This document shows, piece by piece, positions 54,889-64,000 of a stretch of 64,000 bases of DNA. Source of the stretch: Guillardia theta CCMP2712. Lineage: Eukaryota; Cryptophyceae; Pyrenomonadales; Geminigeraceae. The notes beneath the pieces are model-generated. The model ran no database searches. It worked only from the letters and a program-made list of their open reading frames with translations, and had not been told where the DNA came from. The position numbers and the translations under genes are program-made. The number at the start of each line of letters is the position of its first letter. Position 1 is the stretch's first letter. Location: positions 466,190-530,189 of the forward strand of contig NW_005434643.1 in the NCBI RefSeq assembly GCF_000315625.1, in the 5' to 3' direction.

Positions 54889-56813
54889 ATGCTGGACTTT
54901 GCAAGGTAAAACCAGCCGTTGCGGAGGGAGTGGGAAGGAGGAAAGAGCTTTCCGGAGAAGGAGAAATTGACGTGACCCTGCAGGCCGCACAAGGAGACAG
55001 TGGACCCGGTCCTGGAAGAGCAGATCCCGTACGAGAGGGAGGTAGGGAGGGTGAAGCTGCTGTAGGCAGGGGGGGAGGAGGCCCACCACTGTGTCAGGAG
55101 CGCCTCCTCCTCCGATCCCTCCTCCGGGTGGAGATACAGCGAGTCTATCAGCTGCAGGAGCAGCTTCGGGCAGCTCACAACTCTGAAGCCCAGCCGTCTC
55201 AGCGCCTCCTCCATCCTGTCCACGTGGTTCGCCTCCAGGGTCCTGCCATGGATGGAAGCGAGCCAGTCCGCTGACCTGTCAAGGTAGAAGATAGAGCGAC
55301 TCCGCGGGCCACGGAGAGCTTCGAGGATGTGGACGCAGTCGGAGGAGGAGCAGATGAGATCGGGGGAGAGGACGATGAGCTGGAAGCAGGACCTGCTCAC
55401 CGCATGCATAATCTGCCTCCCCCTCTTCTCTGCGTTCTGCACGTACGAGCTGCTGGTCCAAACATTGACCCCTCCCTCCCTCAGCGCTGCCTCGAGGGTC
55501 TCCATGAGCCCACTCGACTTCGCCCTCCTCCCCATTGCCAGGCAGAGCTGAAACCCCTTGACCGGCATCACCTGCCGCAGAGCCAGCATCCTCCCCACCC
55601 TTCGAGCCCGTCGGAGAGAGAAGATAGCGACGTAGATGAAGATGATCTGGAAAAGGAACGAAACATAGAAGGAGAGGTTCCCCCGCTGCACGAAGAGGTC
55701 AGGGGAGCGAGCGAGCGAGCGCAGACAGTCGTCCCACCTGGTTGGACGCAAGGATAAGGAATGTGATCGATCCTGGAGTAGCGCTTCCGTTTTCATCAGG
55801 ATAGATCAAGCCGAAGAAGAGGATGACGAGGATAGCGTACAAGAAGAACATGGCAGTGAATCGAATGAGCATCTCAATCACCTGCCAACACAGCACAGGA
55901 ATCATCAGGAGCAGCAACATACTTCATATCCTACCTCCCAGCCGTAGTAGTCTCCAAGGATCAATATCTTTCCTCCTCGGATCTTAGTAACGATGGTTCC
56001 AACAGGAAGGGCAGGCTCAAACATGAAGGCAGCTGCGAGCTGGTCGCTTGCCTTGCCGAAGGAGGAGGATACAACTTGCATCCACTTCTCCTCCTCCCCT
56101 TCCACTGCCTCATCCCCATCCCCATCCCCATCCCCGTCCCTGACTTTCGAAACGATCTCCCGCGCCCCTCCATCCTGATAGAACTCGATCACGGCATCTC
56201 GCACTCCTCCTGGTATCGTGTGCGTCCATCGCTCCATGCCGGCAGCAGCTCCAGTCACCTTCTCCACACGAGCACCAGTGACGCATCCTCTTCCATCCAC
56301 TGTCGTCGAGAAGCTTCCGAGCTCTCCAGGGATGCTGGCAGCGACCACCGCGGCTGTTCCCTCCCCTTTCTGTAGGATGGATGTCCGGATCTCTCCCCTG
56401 GTCAACCCAGGAACAAGCTCCTCGAGCAGACTGATTGCGTGATCCATTGACGCTCCTTCCTGTGCTCCTTCATCCTCCATGTCCAAGACATCGTAGTCGA
56501 AGCGCTCTACCACCCCGCTGCTTGCAAGGGAAGTGAGTATACGGAGAAGGCCTCCAGTGCCAGGAGTCCTGACGGTGCCCTGGTCCGTAGGAGGCGTTGA
56601 CGCTCTTGCTGTCCCTGGAGGAGGATGATAACGTCGGAATCGATCTCGGTGGACCTCCCTCTCTCCTCCCTCCCCCGACTCAAGGAAGCCGCCTTGCTGC
56701 GGGTTGAGAATAGCGGGGGCAGGGTCTATACTGGACTCAATGGGCTGAGGACGAGGAGGAGGAAGCTCCTCGCCATGGAGCACAAGGTCATCCTGATCGT
56801 CGTCGTTCTGCAT
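52275..56813 (-). CDS. Multi-span membrane protein with a TIR-like domain
   Basis: Firm exons: 56813-55935 (293 codons from ATG), 55881-55738, 55685 to about 54900, about 54740-54456, 53342-53311, 53036-52862, 52630-52574, 52512-52453 and 52340-52275 (stop). A soluble N-terminal half is followed by membrane helices (FFLYAILVILFFGLIYP; FYVSFLFQIIFIYVAIF). Residues about 385-480 fit a TIR pattern: a strand after VKGFQLCL, METLEAALREGGVNVW, an NAEKRGRQIMHAVSRS helix, FQLIVLSPDLICSS, then HILEAL. The usual WCxxE Glu appears replaced (DCVHI), so NAD cleavage is doubtful. A third membrane segment (SWLGLAVLLFEVCIGGFILL) leads to a Cys-rich part. A second TIR-like or Rossmann-like piece (ETLSPLVSFLESCGLRVAV, PDFFVLFLTDSES) ends the protein. 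The joins near 54760-54900, 53850-54450 and 52512-52574 are unresolved. The role may be receptor-type signalling (inference). Confidence 0.65.
53059..53150. repeat. GAGGAA hexamer repeat in an intron
   Basis: About 15 GAGGAA units on the plus strand, followed by a G run, inside the intron between exons 53342-53311 and 53036-52862. Confidence 0.9.
54204..54297. repeat. GGGGGGA and GGA repeats
   Basis: About six GGGGGGA units followed by a GGA triplet run. They are probably intronic in the minus-strand TIR-like gene. Confidence 0.9.
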
Positions 56814-57780
56814 GCCGGGGGTTGCGATAGCTCTCAGCGCCTCGCCCGTTGCCCCTCAACTATCCTGCGCCATCACCATGTTCCTTCAATTCAACAAGCA
56901 AGCCCGCCTCATCGTTCAGATAGTGACTCAGTCAGGTCCGGGTGAGCCTGTGAGCGGCGGGCGCCGCCCCGGCGGCCGCGCCCGCCCCGGCCCGGCCCGG
57001 GGGACCGTCTGAGTGGGCCGGCACCCGGTGACCGCCGGTGAGCGTGGCACGATGGCCCTCGCCGCAGGCGGGCGGCCCGGCTCTGGCCGCAGTTCAACGG
57101 TTGTCTGCCAGAACTGTTGGCCCTCCGAGTTCATTTGCCACCGTGACTGTTGCGGTCCGATCCCGGGACTCCGATCGGATCGGATCATCCGCGATCGGAT
57201 GAGGGCCCTGCAGTGCCCGGGCCTTTACTACATGACTCACTGAAGTTAAACTGGAGTCCGAGCCGGGCGGCTATCCGATGATGGCATCATGATCGGACTC
57301 AGTGATGTCCGAGGGTCAACCGCCGGCGCCGGGCGGCGCCGAGTCACTGCGCCCCCGGCTTCCGTCAGCGGAAGTTCCGGGGGCCCGGGAGGAACTTAAG
57401 GAAAAGACTCCGAGGAGCGTGGCGCCATGATGCCCAGCCTCGGACTCCCGCCGGGGATACGCTGAAGCCAGTGACGGTTCAGAGAATGAAGCCTGAAGGC
57501 TGATGATACAATAGTTTAGGGTTTTAGGCTGATAATGATACACGGCTCTCATGACTGTGTCATAAACAGATTCTGTGCCACGGAAGTGTGAGAGGCAAAT
57601 AGTCTCACCAGAAGTCAAGATCAATCTAGAACGGATCATTTGTACAATGAACCGTATACACGAGGCAAATCTGAGGAGTCGGATTCGAAGGGATGAGCCT
57701 CTTGTTTTAAAAGCGTTTATGTCGTATGTACGGTCCTATACTGACTGATCTATGTTACATCACCCCTGGCATACTGATCA
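56814..57780. other. GC-rich palindromic-word island, no gene
   Basis: 56930-57430 is built of CCGG, CCCGGG, GATCGGA, TTCAACGG, GTGACTG and GGGCGGC words. 57430-57780 is mixed and AT-richer. It separates the promoter side of the TIR-like gene from the 3' end of the first copy of the short gene family. Confidence 0.6.
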
Positions 57781-58143
57781 TCAGATAGCGTCCAGACCAG
57801 GCAGCCTCCTCCCGTCCACGCTCCCCCCTGCCTCTCTCTGTAGCCTCTTGATGTACCCTATCGAGTGCTCCAGCGCCCTTAGCTGCCTCCGCTTCGTCCA
57901 CGACAGCTTCCCGTACCTCTCCTCCAAGTTCCCTGCCTCGAGCCCCTTGGTCGCGTCGCTGCTGATGGGCTGCTCGCTCGCGTCCTCTGCGCCAGACGAT
58001 GCTGAGACGTCAGGGGACGGGATCTCGTCCGGGGTCTGGCTGTCGGAAAGGGAGGGGGAGCACAAGTCGAGGGGCGTTGATGCATGTGCTGCGGCGGTCT
58101 GGATGAAGACGGCGCGGTCGGTGGCGAAGGAGTTGATGCACAT
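57781..58143 (-). CDS. Short repeated gene family, copy 1 (120 residues)
   Basis: ATG at 58143, stop at 57781. The protein begins MCINSFA, has a Ser/Thr/Pro/Asp-rich middle with PSPDVSASSGAED, and ends with a basic amphipathic segment (ERYGKLSWTKRRQLRALEHS, IGYIKRLQRE). The basic-then-helical end resembles a DNA- or membrane-binding helix, but no family is named. It is highly similar to 59102-59455 (opposite strand) and 60705-61050, with a few substitutions (for example ERY for EKY, IKRL for IERL). The three copies make an inverted plus direct arrangement. The end of the frame differs from copies 2 and 3. Confidence 0.6.
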   Translation of the reverse strand: MCINSFATDRAVFIQTAAAHASTPLDLCSPSLSDSQTPDEIPSPDVSASSGAEDASEQPISSDATKGLEAGNLEERYGKLSWTKRRQLRALEHSIGYIKRLQREAGGSVDGRRLPGLDAI

Positions 58144-59101
58144 GGTGAGGTAAGGGAGGAGGAGGTGGGGAGGAGGAGGAGGAGGAGTAGAGAGGAGGGA
58201 GGGAGGGAAGGGAGGAAAGCAGGGATGGACGGAGTTTATGTTTGGGGACCAGACAGGGATATTTCCTCAGTCGGGGAGCGGAAATCCGTCACAAGTAGGA
58301 TGACGGGGTCGTCAACCAGTCTCTAAGGGGGGTGGAAGGGTGGTACAGAAACTGAGAATCCGAGCCCGAATCGAAGAGAGTGGAGTCGCCGTCATGCTTC
58401 TTCGTGTCAGTCACTTCTCGTAGGAAATTCCCGAACCGTTGCCTTTTCTCGCTCCGGGACGCAGTCAACCCCGGTTTAACTTCACGGTTGTAACTCACAT
58501 GGCCGGTCATCACGGGCGGCGGCCCCGCACAGCCTGTGACAGTCACGGGCCGGCGATTCTGCTCCTGAAAGCCACATTTAGACTGATGTTGAAAGTACGT
58601 TGGACTCACATTCGGGAAACAGCACTGCTTCAAACCCTCGGCGATTCGGGTAATTCCGACTGAAGGTGGAGGAGCCGCTGAAACGAAAAGGAGAGAGGTG
58701 GGAGGCAGGAACCGGTGCCACCTTGAAGCATGACAGCGACTGAGGCCGCTTCATGTCAGGAACCCTCTGACTTGTCGTCAGCGGGATGTTTCTGCTCACG
58801 GAGTCCTTGTATGACTGAGATGTTCAGATACACCTGTCCCAGTAGTAAACTGTCCGATACGGTCAGTACCAGAAATACCCCACCCCCACCCCTTCTTTTG
58901 TACTATTACGTGCCTTCGAAGCTTTCCCTGTGCTTTGCTATATAAACAAGAGGTTTCCGGACTGAAGGAACTGCAACCTGAAGGCACACGCAGACCCAAG
59001 CCGCTGAGCCCTCCGCTCTCCGAGAGCGTTGAGAGGCAAAGCTCCTCCCTTCCCTCCCACTTCACTTCCTTCCTTCCTTCCTCTCCTCCTCCTCCCTTAC
59101 C
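58144..59101. other. Region between inverted copies 1 and 2
   Basis: It holds GGA/TCC-rich leaders next to both start codons, an ACCCC stretch near 58875-58895, a short GTCAC-type piece near 58490-58560 and unique DNA. No other gene seen. Confidence 0.5.
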
Positions 59102-59506
59102 ATGTGCATCAACACCTTCGCCATCGACCGCGCCGTCTTCATCCAGACCGCCGCCGCACATGCATCAACGCCCCTCGACTTGTGCTCCCCCTCCCTTTCC
59201 GACAGCCAGACCCCGGACGAGACCCCGTCCCCTGACGTCTCAGCATCGCCCGGCGCAGAGGACGCGAGCGAGCAGCCCATCAGCAGCGACGCGACCAAGG
59301 GGCTCGAGGCAGGAAACTTGGAGGAGAAGTACGGGAAGCTGTCGTGGACGAAGCGGAGGCAGCTGAGGGCGCTGGAGCACTCGATAGGGTACATCGAGAG
59401 GCTACAGAGAGAGGCAGGGGGGAGCGTGGACGGGAGGAGGCTGCCCGGCCTTCAGGTGCTTCGCTTTTGCGAAAGTTCGAGCTGTTCAACGATTAGGACT
59501 CTATAG
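59102..59506 (+). CDS. Short repeated gene family, copy 2 (134 residues or spliced)
   Basis: ATG at 59102 in the context TTACCATGTG, shared with copy 3. Near-identical to copy 3 from about 59094 to 59446 (start through GGSVDGRRLP). After that the frame runs through an in-frame CTTCAG/GTGCTT, which could be a splice donor, to a stop at 59506. The unspliced tail is unrelated to copies 1 and 3. The near-identity over about 350 nt indicates a recent duplication or gene conversion. Confidence 0.6.
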   Translation: MCINTFAIDRAVFIQTAAAHASTPLDLCSPSLSDSQTPDETPSPDVSASPGAEDASEQPISSDATKGLEAGNLEEKYGKLSWTKRRQLRALEHSIGYIERLQREAGGSVDGRRLPGLQVLRFCESSSCSTIRTL

Positions 59507-60704
59507 TGGCATATAGTATGACTGAAAGCTATCTCGACCTCGATGTAGTTGAAAATACAGCCACAAGTTGAACTACACAGCCATCACCTCTATCACAAAG
59601 TAGTTCGAGCTCTTGCCTGTTTGCTGCCATCCAGCACTCGCAGCTGAAGTTACTGTGTGATCACACGATGAAACAGCTTCATCACCTTGATTCGGCAGTG
59701 GGTGCTAGTCACGCTGTGTGCACATCCAAGACCGGTGTTCTTGGTTGATTGACAGTGGTGGCCACTGCTAAAATGCACAGCCTCGACCGCTGCTGTTCAC
59801 AGAGTCATGCGGCAACGCGCCGCCGCCGCGCCGCTAGCATCTCTACCGTAGTACATGAACTCGCCGCCGCTAGCATCTCCACATGAACTCTGGCTCACCC
59901 AGGCTTCTACTCAAACTCGCCTTCCACTCATCGAGGGCGGGCCTGGGCTCAGTGGACCCGGCCGGGGCAACCAGCGCCCGAACGGCGATCGGACGGTACC
60001 GTATGGTCCCGGTACGGATATCGAGTCGGATAAGAGACGTTGTAGGTGGCAAAGGCTGACATGAATAAGGTGGGGCAAGACTGACCATGACGGCCACATA
60101 GAGGAATGACTGCGACTGAGGCCTCTTCGTGTCAGACACCTCCAGCTCGGTGCGAATGATCACGTACCGTTGAGTCTTGCGCCTTCGATGATCGGTGGGT
60201 GGGGTAGATAGCGGAATTTTCATGTTGAGAGTTTGTGGTACAGAATGGGGGTACACCTGAGGAGATAAGGGGGGTACCATCCGGGAACGAGCGAATCTTG
60301 AAGATACGCGGTGGGTAGGGTAGAAATTCTCTGTGAAATGCGTAGTAAAAGACCAAAACCAGATTCGGTACTACTCTCTACCCCATCCACAGAAAGCTGA
60401 GGCTATTTCTGTTTTGACCTCACTCATGCTCACATATTGTTCTATTCGAGATATAGGATATAATATACATCCCTTCACCTTCGCCCTCTAAATCAAACAG
60501 ATACCACCCACCCTTCTTCCCCTCCACCTTGCCCCCTTCGTGACTTATACCCTGCCCCCAAACTCCATCTAGCTCAGACCTCCTCCACCCCTTCGACCCT
60601 CTCCACAAGCTAACGCTCTGTCAGAGCCAGCAAGCCCGAACAGCTTCTCCGTCTCTTCCCTCCCCCTCCTCTACTCCTCCTCCTCCTCCTCCTCCTCCCT
60701 TACC
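59507..60704. other. Region between copies 2 and 3
   Basis: 59820-60010 has GC-type words (GCCGCCGCTAGCATCTCC occurs twice in near-identical form). 60180-60400 has GGGGTGG/GGGGTAC words, and 60480-60600 has CCACCC/CCCC words. A 60090-60150 piece (GACTGCGACTGAGGCC) resembles 58733-58765. No gene. Confidence 0.5.
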
Positions 60705-61076
60705 ATGTGCATCAACACCTTCGCCATCGACCGCGCCGTCTTCATCCAGACCGCCGCCGCACATGCATCAACGCCCCTCGACTTGTGCTCCCCCTCCCTT
60801 TCCGACAGCCAGACCCCGGACGAGACCCCGTCCCCTGACGTCTCAGCATCGCCCGGCGCAGAGGACGCGAGCGAGCAGCCCATCAGCAGCGACGCGACCA
60901 AGGGGCTCGAGGCAGGAAACTTGGAGGAGAAGTACGGGAAGCTGTCGTGGACGAAGCGGAGGCAGCTGAGGGCGCTGGAGCACTCGATAGGGTACATCGA
61001 GAGGCTACAGAGAGAGGCAGGGGGGAGCGTGGACGGGAGGAGGCTGCCTTGCTTGAATCGCTTGCGAAAGTTTTAG
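60705..61076 (+). CDS. Short repeated gene family, copy 3 (123 residues)
   Basis: Same protein as copy 2 up to GGSVDGRRLP, then a short unique tail ending in RLRKF and a stop at 61076. AATAAA follows 26 nt later, so this copy has a complete simple 3' end. A TCC repeat lies directly upstream of the ATG, as in copy 2. No function is recognised. Confidence 0.65.
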   Translation: MCINTFAIDRAVFIQTAAAHASTPLDLCSPSLSDSQTPDETPSPDVSASPGAEDASEQPISSDATKGLEAGNLEEKYGKLSWTKRRQLRALEHSIGYIERLQREAGGSVDGRRLPCLNRLRKF

Positions 61077-61102
61077 ATGTAACATAGAGCTGGTATTATA
61101 AC

Positions 61103-61108
61103 AATAAA
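61103..61108 (+). terminator. AATAAA polyadenylation signal after copy 3
   Basis: Hexamer 26 nt after the stop codon, in AT-rich sequence. Confidence 0.65.
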
Positions 61109-61574
61109 CTCTCACGAGCATGTTTTTTTCCGCATTGTTTGAATCCGTCTTTCTCGGCGCATGTTTGAATTGGTGCTCGAAAGGTACCTGATTTTCTCAT
61201 GCGCCGTCGATCCCTCTCTAGCGTTGTAGTTTCCCTCAAGTCATTCTGCAATATCAAACTGAGTGGTCTAGAGCAGCAGTCCCGATCTCACGTCAAGTTG
61301 CCTCGAGAGTGAAGGGGCCTCCGGTGAGAGGTGAAAGGGGTGCTATCAGCTACACTTTATATCCTTTACCGCTACCACTCGAGGACAAGACGATACGAAA
61401 GACCGTCACTGCTGCCTGCAGGAAACTAGTCGAGGCCCTGCTGCTGTGAGCTCGAGTCAACCCTCATGTCATCATAGTCTGCAAGGAGAACCTGCACCGC
61501 TCCGTACTTCCAGCATATCTGTGGCTGGGTCGTACACCATGTTTTGCTGCGTTACACGTCATGTTGTGGTTGGA
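61109..61574. other. Convergent intergenic region, no gene
   Basis: Between copy 3 (plus) and the WD40/TPR gene (minus). Nothing specific seen. Confidence 0.5.
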
Positions 61575-64000
61575 TTAGGGTTGGAGGTCACCTGGAGTGT
61601 TTGCAGGAGGATTCCGGGAGGGAATGGAATATTCCGTGCCCTGCTGCCGGAGCGACGGCTCTGAGATGAATAAGGTCCAAGGTTTAGCGGAGCTAGCAAA
61701 CAATTTGACCTTCTGACTCAGCTCGACATGTTTCTTCAAGGTTTTCTCGTCGCTCACCTGGAGTGGGATCAGAAGGTTACCTCCGCCAAGTTTCTTGCAC
61801 GGAACTCACACAAAATTGTTCCCGTGGCGAAGAAGCATCATCATTTCTAGATGCAGTTTTCCAGTCCGTCTCCTCCTCGTCCTCGGACGAGTAGTCTTCC
61901 ATCGCGTCTCGCCCCCTCATCCTGGTGGAGAAGGCACGCGTCAGTCGCTTGCCGCCGTAGCAGAGATAGACTACTCTGATGCTATGACGCCAATCCTGCC
62001 GTTGGGCCGCCATAGACGGACCTGTTGGGACAAGAACATCAGAGCGAGCCTTGAAGAGGCCACGAAAGATGTAGGGACTCGAGAACTTAGAAGGAAGGAG
62101 GCGGGAAAAGAGTGCGAGGGTAGGGGACGACAGTAAGGCGGCAGAAGAGAAGAGGTAGGTTGCTACATGGTCTTCTATCCCACTTGTAGCTAGCAAGAAC
62201 TCATGTGGGTTGGCCTGCCATTTCTCGTTCAGAGCAGACATCGTCGTAGCTGCAGGCACCTGACAACAGTTGACAATGTCTTGATCCGCAGAGAGAATAC
62301 GCAGAAGCTTCCCTGCAAAGACTGGAATCAGAAGCCTGCTCCAACCAGTCTACCCTATCTCTTCGTTGCCCATTCCTGCCTATCTCCTTCCCCTCCCTTT
62401 GCATCGCTTCCCCTCTTCTTCTTTGTCTCTCTGCTTCTTGCTCGCTCCCTTTGCTCGCAAGTCTCTACTGCCTGCGCTCACCAGTCTTGCGATCCCATAT
62501 ATACGCTTTCCCATCGTCGCTTCCTCCAACCACAAACTGGTCGTCCTTGCCCTGCATCACTGTGTTACACAGCCGTACTTGTCAACCGAAGCTCAGCGCT
62601 ACCATGAACGTGCATTCTTTGATGTCCGTCTGAACGTTCGCGTGGCCGAGGTACCTGTGAGGGTACAGTTTTCAACGGTTAACACTGTCCAAGGAGGAGG
62701 AAGACCTCTGTCGGAACCTCTTGGGATCGCAAACTTGAGGTCGGTAGATCCCTTGCTCTCCCTTGCGCATCGATGCGCCTCTTCCGGTTGAATTCCCTTC
62801 CTCACCCTCCTTCCTGTCCTCAGCCTCACACTTCATTGCTGCATTTGAGCTGGGCGGGTAGCTCGTCAATTACCGACGATGCTTTCAAGGCTCGCATACC
62901 TGTTCTCTTCCATCTTGTCTTCGTCTGATGATTCTGCCTGCAGTAGCTCTCAGCACAGATGAAGATGGTGAGACGGGTCAACGGGGGGCAGGGGAGCAGG
63001 GGGGCAGGGGAGCAGGGGGCAGGGGACGTCTGTTACCTCCTGGTCTTGAGAGCAAACTTCCATCTCCTCGTCGTCTTCCCTTTGCACCTAAGGTTTTCAA
63101 TTCAAAGGAGCGAATGATTGCAACAGGCTCGTTAAGATGGCACAAAACGTTACACGCCACAAAATCGTCAACGCGAGACAAGAAACATGGTTGGGCCCCG
63201 TGGTGGCGCGAATGTAAGAAAGAAATGAGAGGAAGGGCTAGTTCACCTCGTAATGGTTCTCCTGGATCTTGGACTTGATGTTCTTGCGGATCTTGCTTAG
63301 TTTCTTGTTCTTGTGAAAGAGATCCGGAAACTCCGCGCACAGTTCGAATGCTTCCTGATACCTCTCCAGCTGCTGTAGACACTTGAGGCGCAGTAAGAGG
63401 TTGTCTTCCGACAGCCCCTCTTCGCTAGCCTCTACGAATTGACTGTCGAAGAGAGCAAGCAGTATGTCTGCGGTCCACTTCCTCTTCAACAGCAAGTTTC
63501 CTCGCAAGATCCTCAGCCTGCAGACCTCCGACAGCACCGAGGTCCCTTGACCGAGCATGGCGATGGCTCTACTGCAGTCATCGATGCTGTCGGATAAGCA
63601 CTCCTTCATCGCGCTGATGTCATCATGGACGGACATGAATATGGTCTTGTTCGTCTCCCTCTCCCTTTCCGTGTACGTCCGGCGATTGGAGAAGTGATAG
63701 GAGCGCTTCGGAAAGCAGCCTTGAAACTCTGCCCCAAAACTTCCAATCTCACGAGGGAACAACCCATCCACCCTGTTCGCAGCCTCGGGGTCGAGCATGT
63801 TGGAGAATCGTTGCTGCGGGTCCTCCGGCCTGTCCAGATCGAACAAGTATGCAGCGTTGGCATGAAAGTTGGCAAGAAGCTGATGACCTGAGTTGCTAAA
63901 CTTGACGTACGTCGCATGCGTGTTGAAGAGCAGCTGGTTAGGGGAGTCTTCGACCGCAAACTCCCACACACACCCGGGGGTCTCGTCAGAACGAAGTTTC
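61575..64000 (-). CDS. DCAF8/WDTC1-type WD40 and TPR protein, 5' end outside the window
   Basis: Exons join in phase: window edge to 63247, 62937-62900, 62849-62718, 62654-62603, 62551-62482, 62312-62260, 62214-62167, 62021-61975, 61921-61810 and 61757-61575 (stop). The visible N-terminal part has a WD blade (LLANFHANAAYLFDL) and then helical repeats (AIAMLGQGTSVLSEVCRLRI, LRLKCLQQLERYQEAFELC) fitting TPR. The hallmark of this family follows: YLGHANVQTDIKECTF, DDQFVVGGSDDGKAYIWDR, NPHEFLLATSGIEDHV and RLWRPNG. Such proteins are substrate receptors of CUL4-DDB1 ubiquitin ligases. The C-terminal tail is acidic, then basic. The insertion of TPR-like helices between WD blades matches WDTC1-type organisation. 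Intron 62938-63246 contains GGGGAGCAGGGGG repeats. Confidence 0.88.

Overview
This looks like nuclear DNA of a unicellular eukaryote, most likely an alga or related protist. The genes are split by many short GT-AG introns (often 45-120 nt). AATAAA poly(A) signals follow several stop codons, there are no bacterial-type operons, and the families are eukaryotic: cytosolic uS19, a GBF1/GNOM-type ARF-GEF, TIM23, CDC7, a DCAF8/WDTC1-type protein and bZIP. The window has two 100-N gaps (21166-21265, 51629-51728). I favour a cryptophyte or chlorarachniophyte-like alga, but that is inference. All gene models were made by hand, by matching splice sites and reading phase; no search was run.

Layout. 0.9-3.7 kb: an unrecognised multi-exon gene. 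5.3-8.2 kb: three small genes. 9.1-10.2 kb: ribosomal protein uS19. 10.6-14.1 kb: a 16-exon minus-strand gene with WD40 repeats, C2 domains and a voltage-sensor-like four-helix module. 14.1-16.8 kb: non-coding, first a GC-rich island and then an ACCCC-rich island. 16.8-18.2 kb: a protein with two ubiquitin-like domains and a bZIP. 18.4-27.4 kb: a Sec7 ARF-GEF of at least 27 introns, convergent with the bZIP gene. 28.6-29.8 kb: TIM23. 30.1-31.3 kb: a seven-helix membrane protein.

31.3-44.5 kb is an accessory, repeat-built region. It holds two convergent intronless genes (391 and 972 residues), perfect 84-bp direct repeats 7.2 kb apart, an imperfect inverted repeat with arms of about 1.6 kb, a tandem array of six 20-bp-stem hairpins, and duplicated GC-rich blocks. 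44.6-45.7 kb is a CDC7-like kinase whose N-lobe is not visible. 48.3-51.5 kb is an EF-hand-like/PDZ-like protein. 52.3-56.8 kb is a multi-span membrane protein with a TIR-like domain. 57.8-61.1 kb carries three copies of one short gene. 61.6-64.0 kb is the 3' part of a WD40/TPR (DCAF8/WDTC1-type) gene that runs off the right edge.

The housekeeping genes serve separate processes: translation, Golgi ARF activation, mitochondrial import, replication-origin firing and probable CRL4 substrate selection. The window is not one pathway. The most unusual content is the WD40-C2-voltage-sensor fusion, the UBL-UBL-bZIP factor, the TIR-like membrane protein and the repeat-bounded two-gene element. Intergenic DNA falls into two recurring types: GC islands rich in short palindromic words, and islands rich in ACCCC/CCCTACCC mixed with TTTCAAA words.
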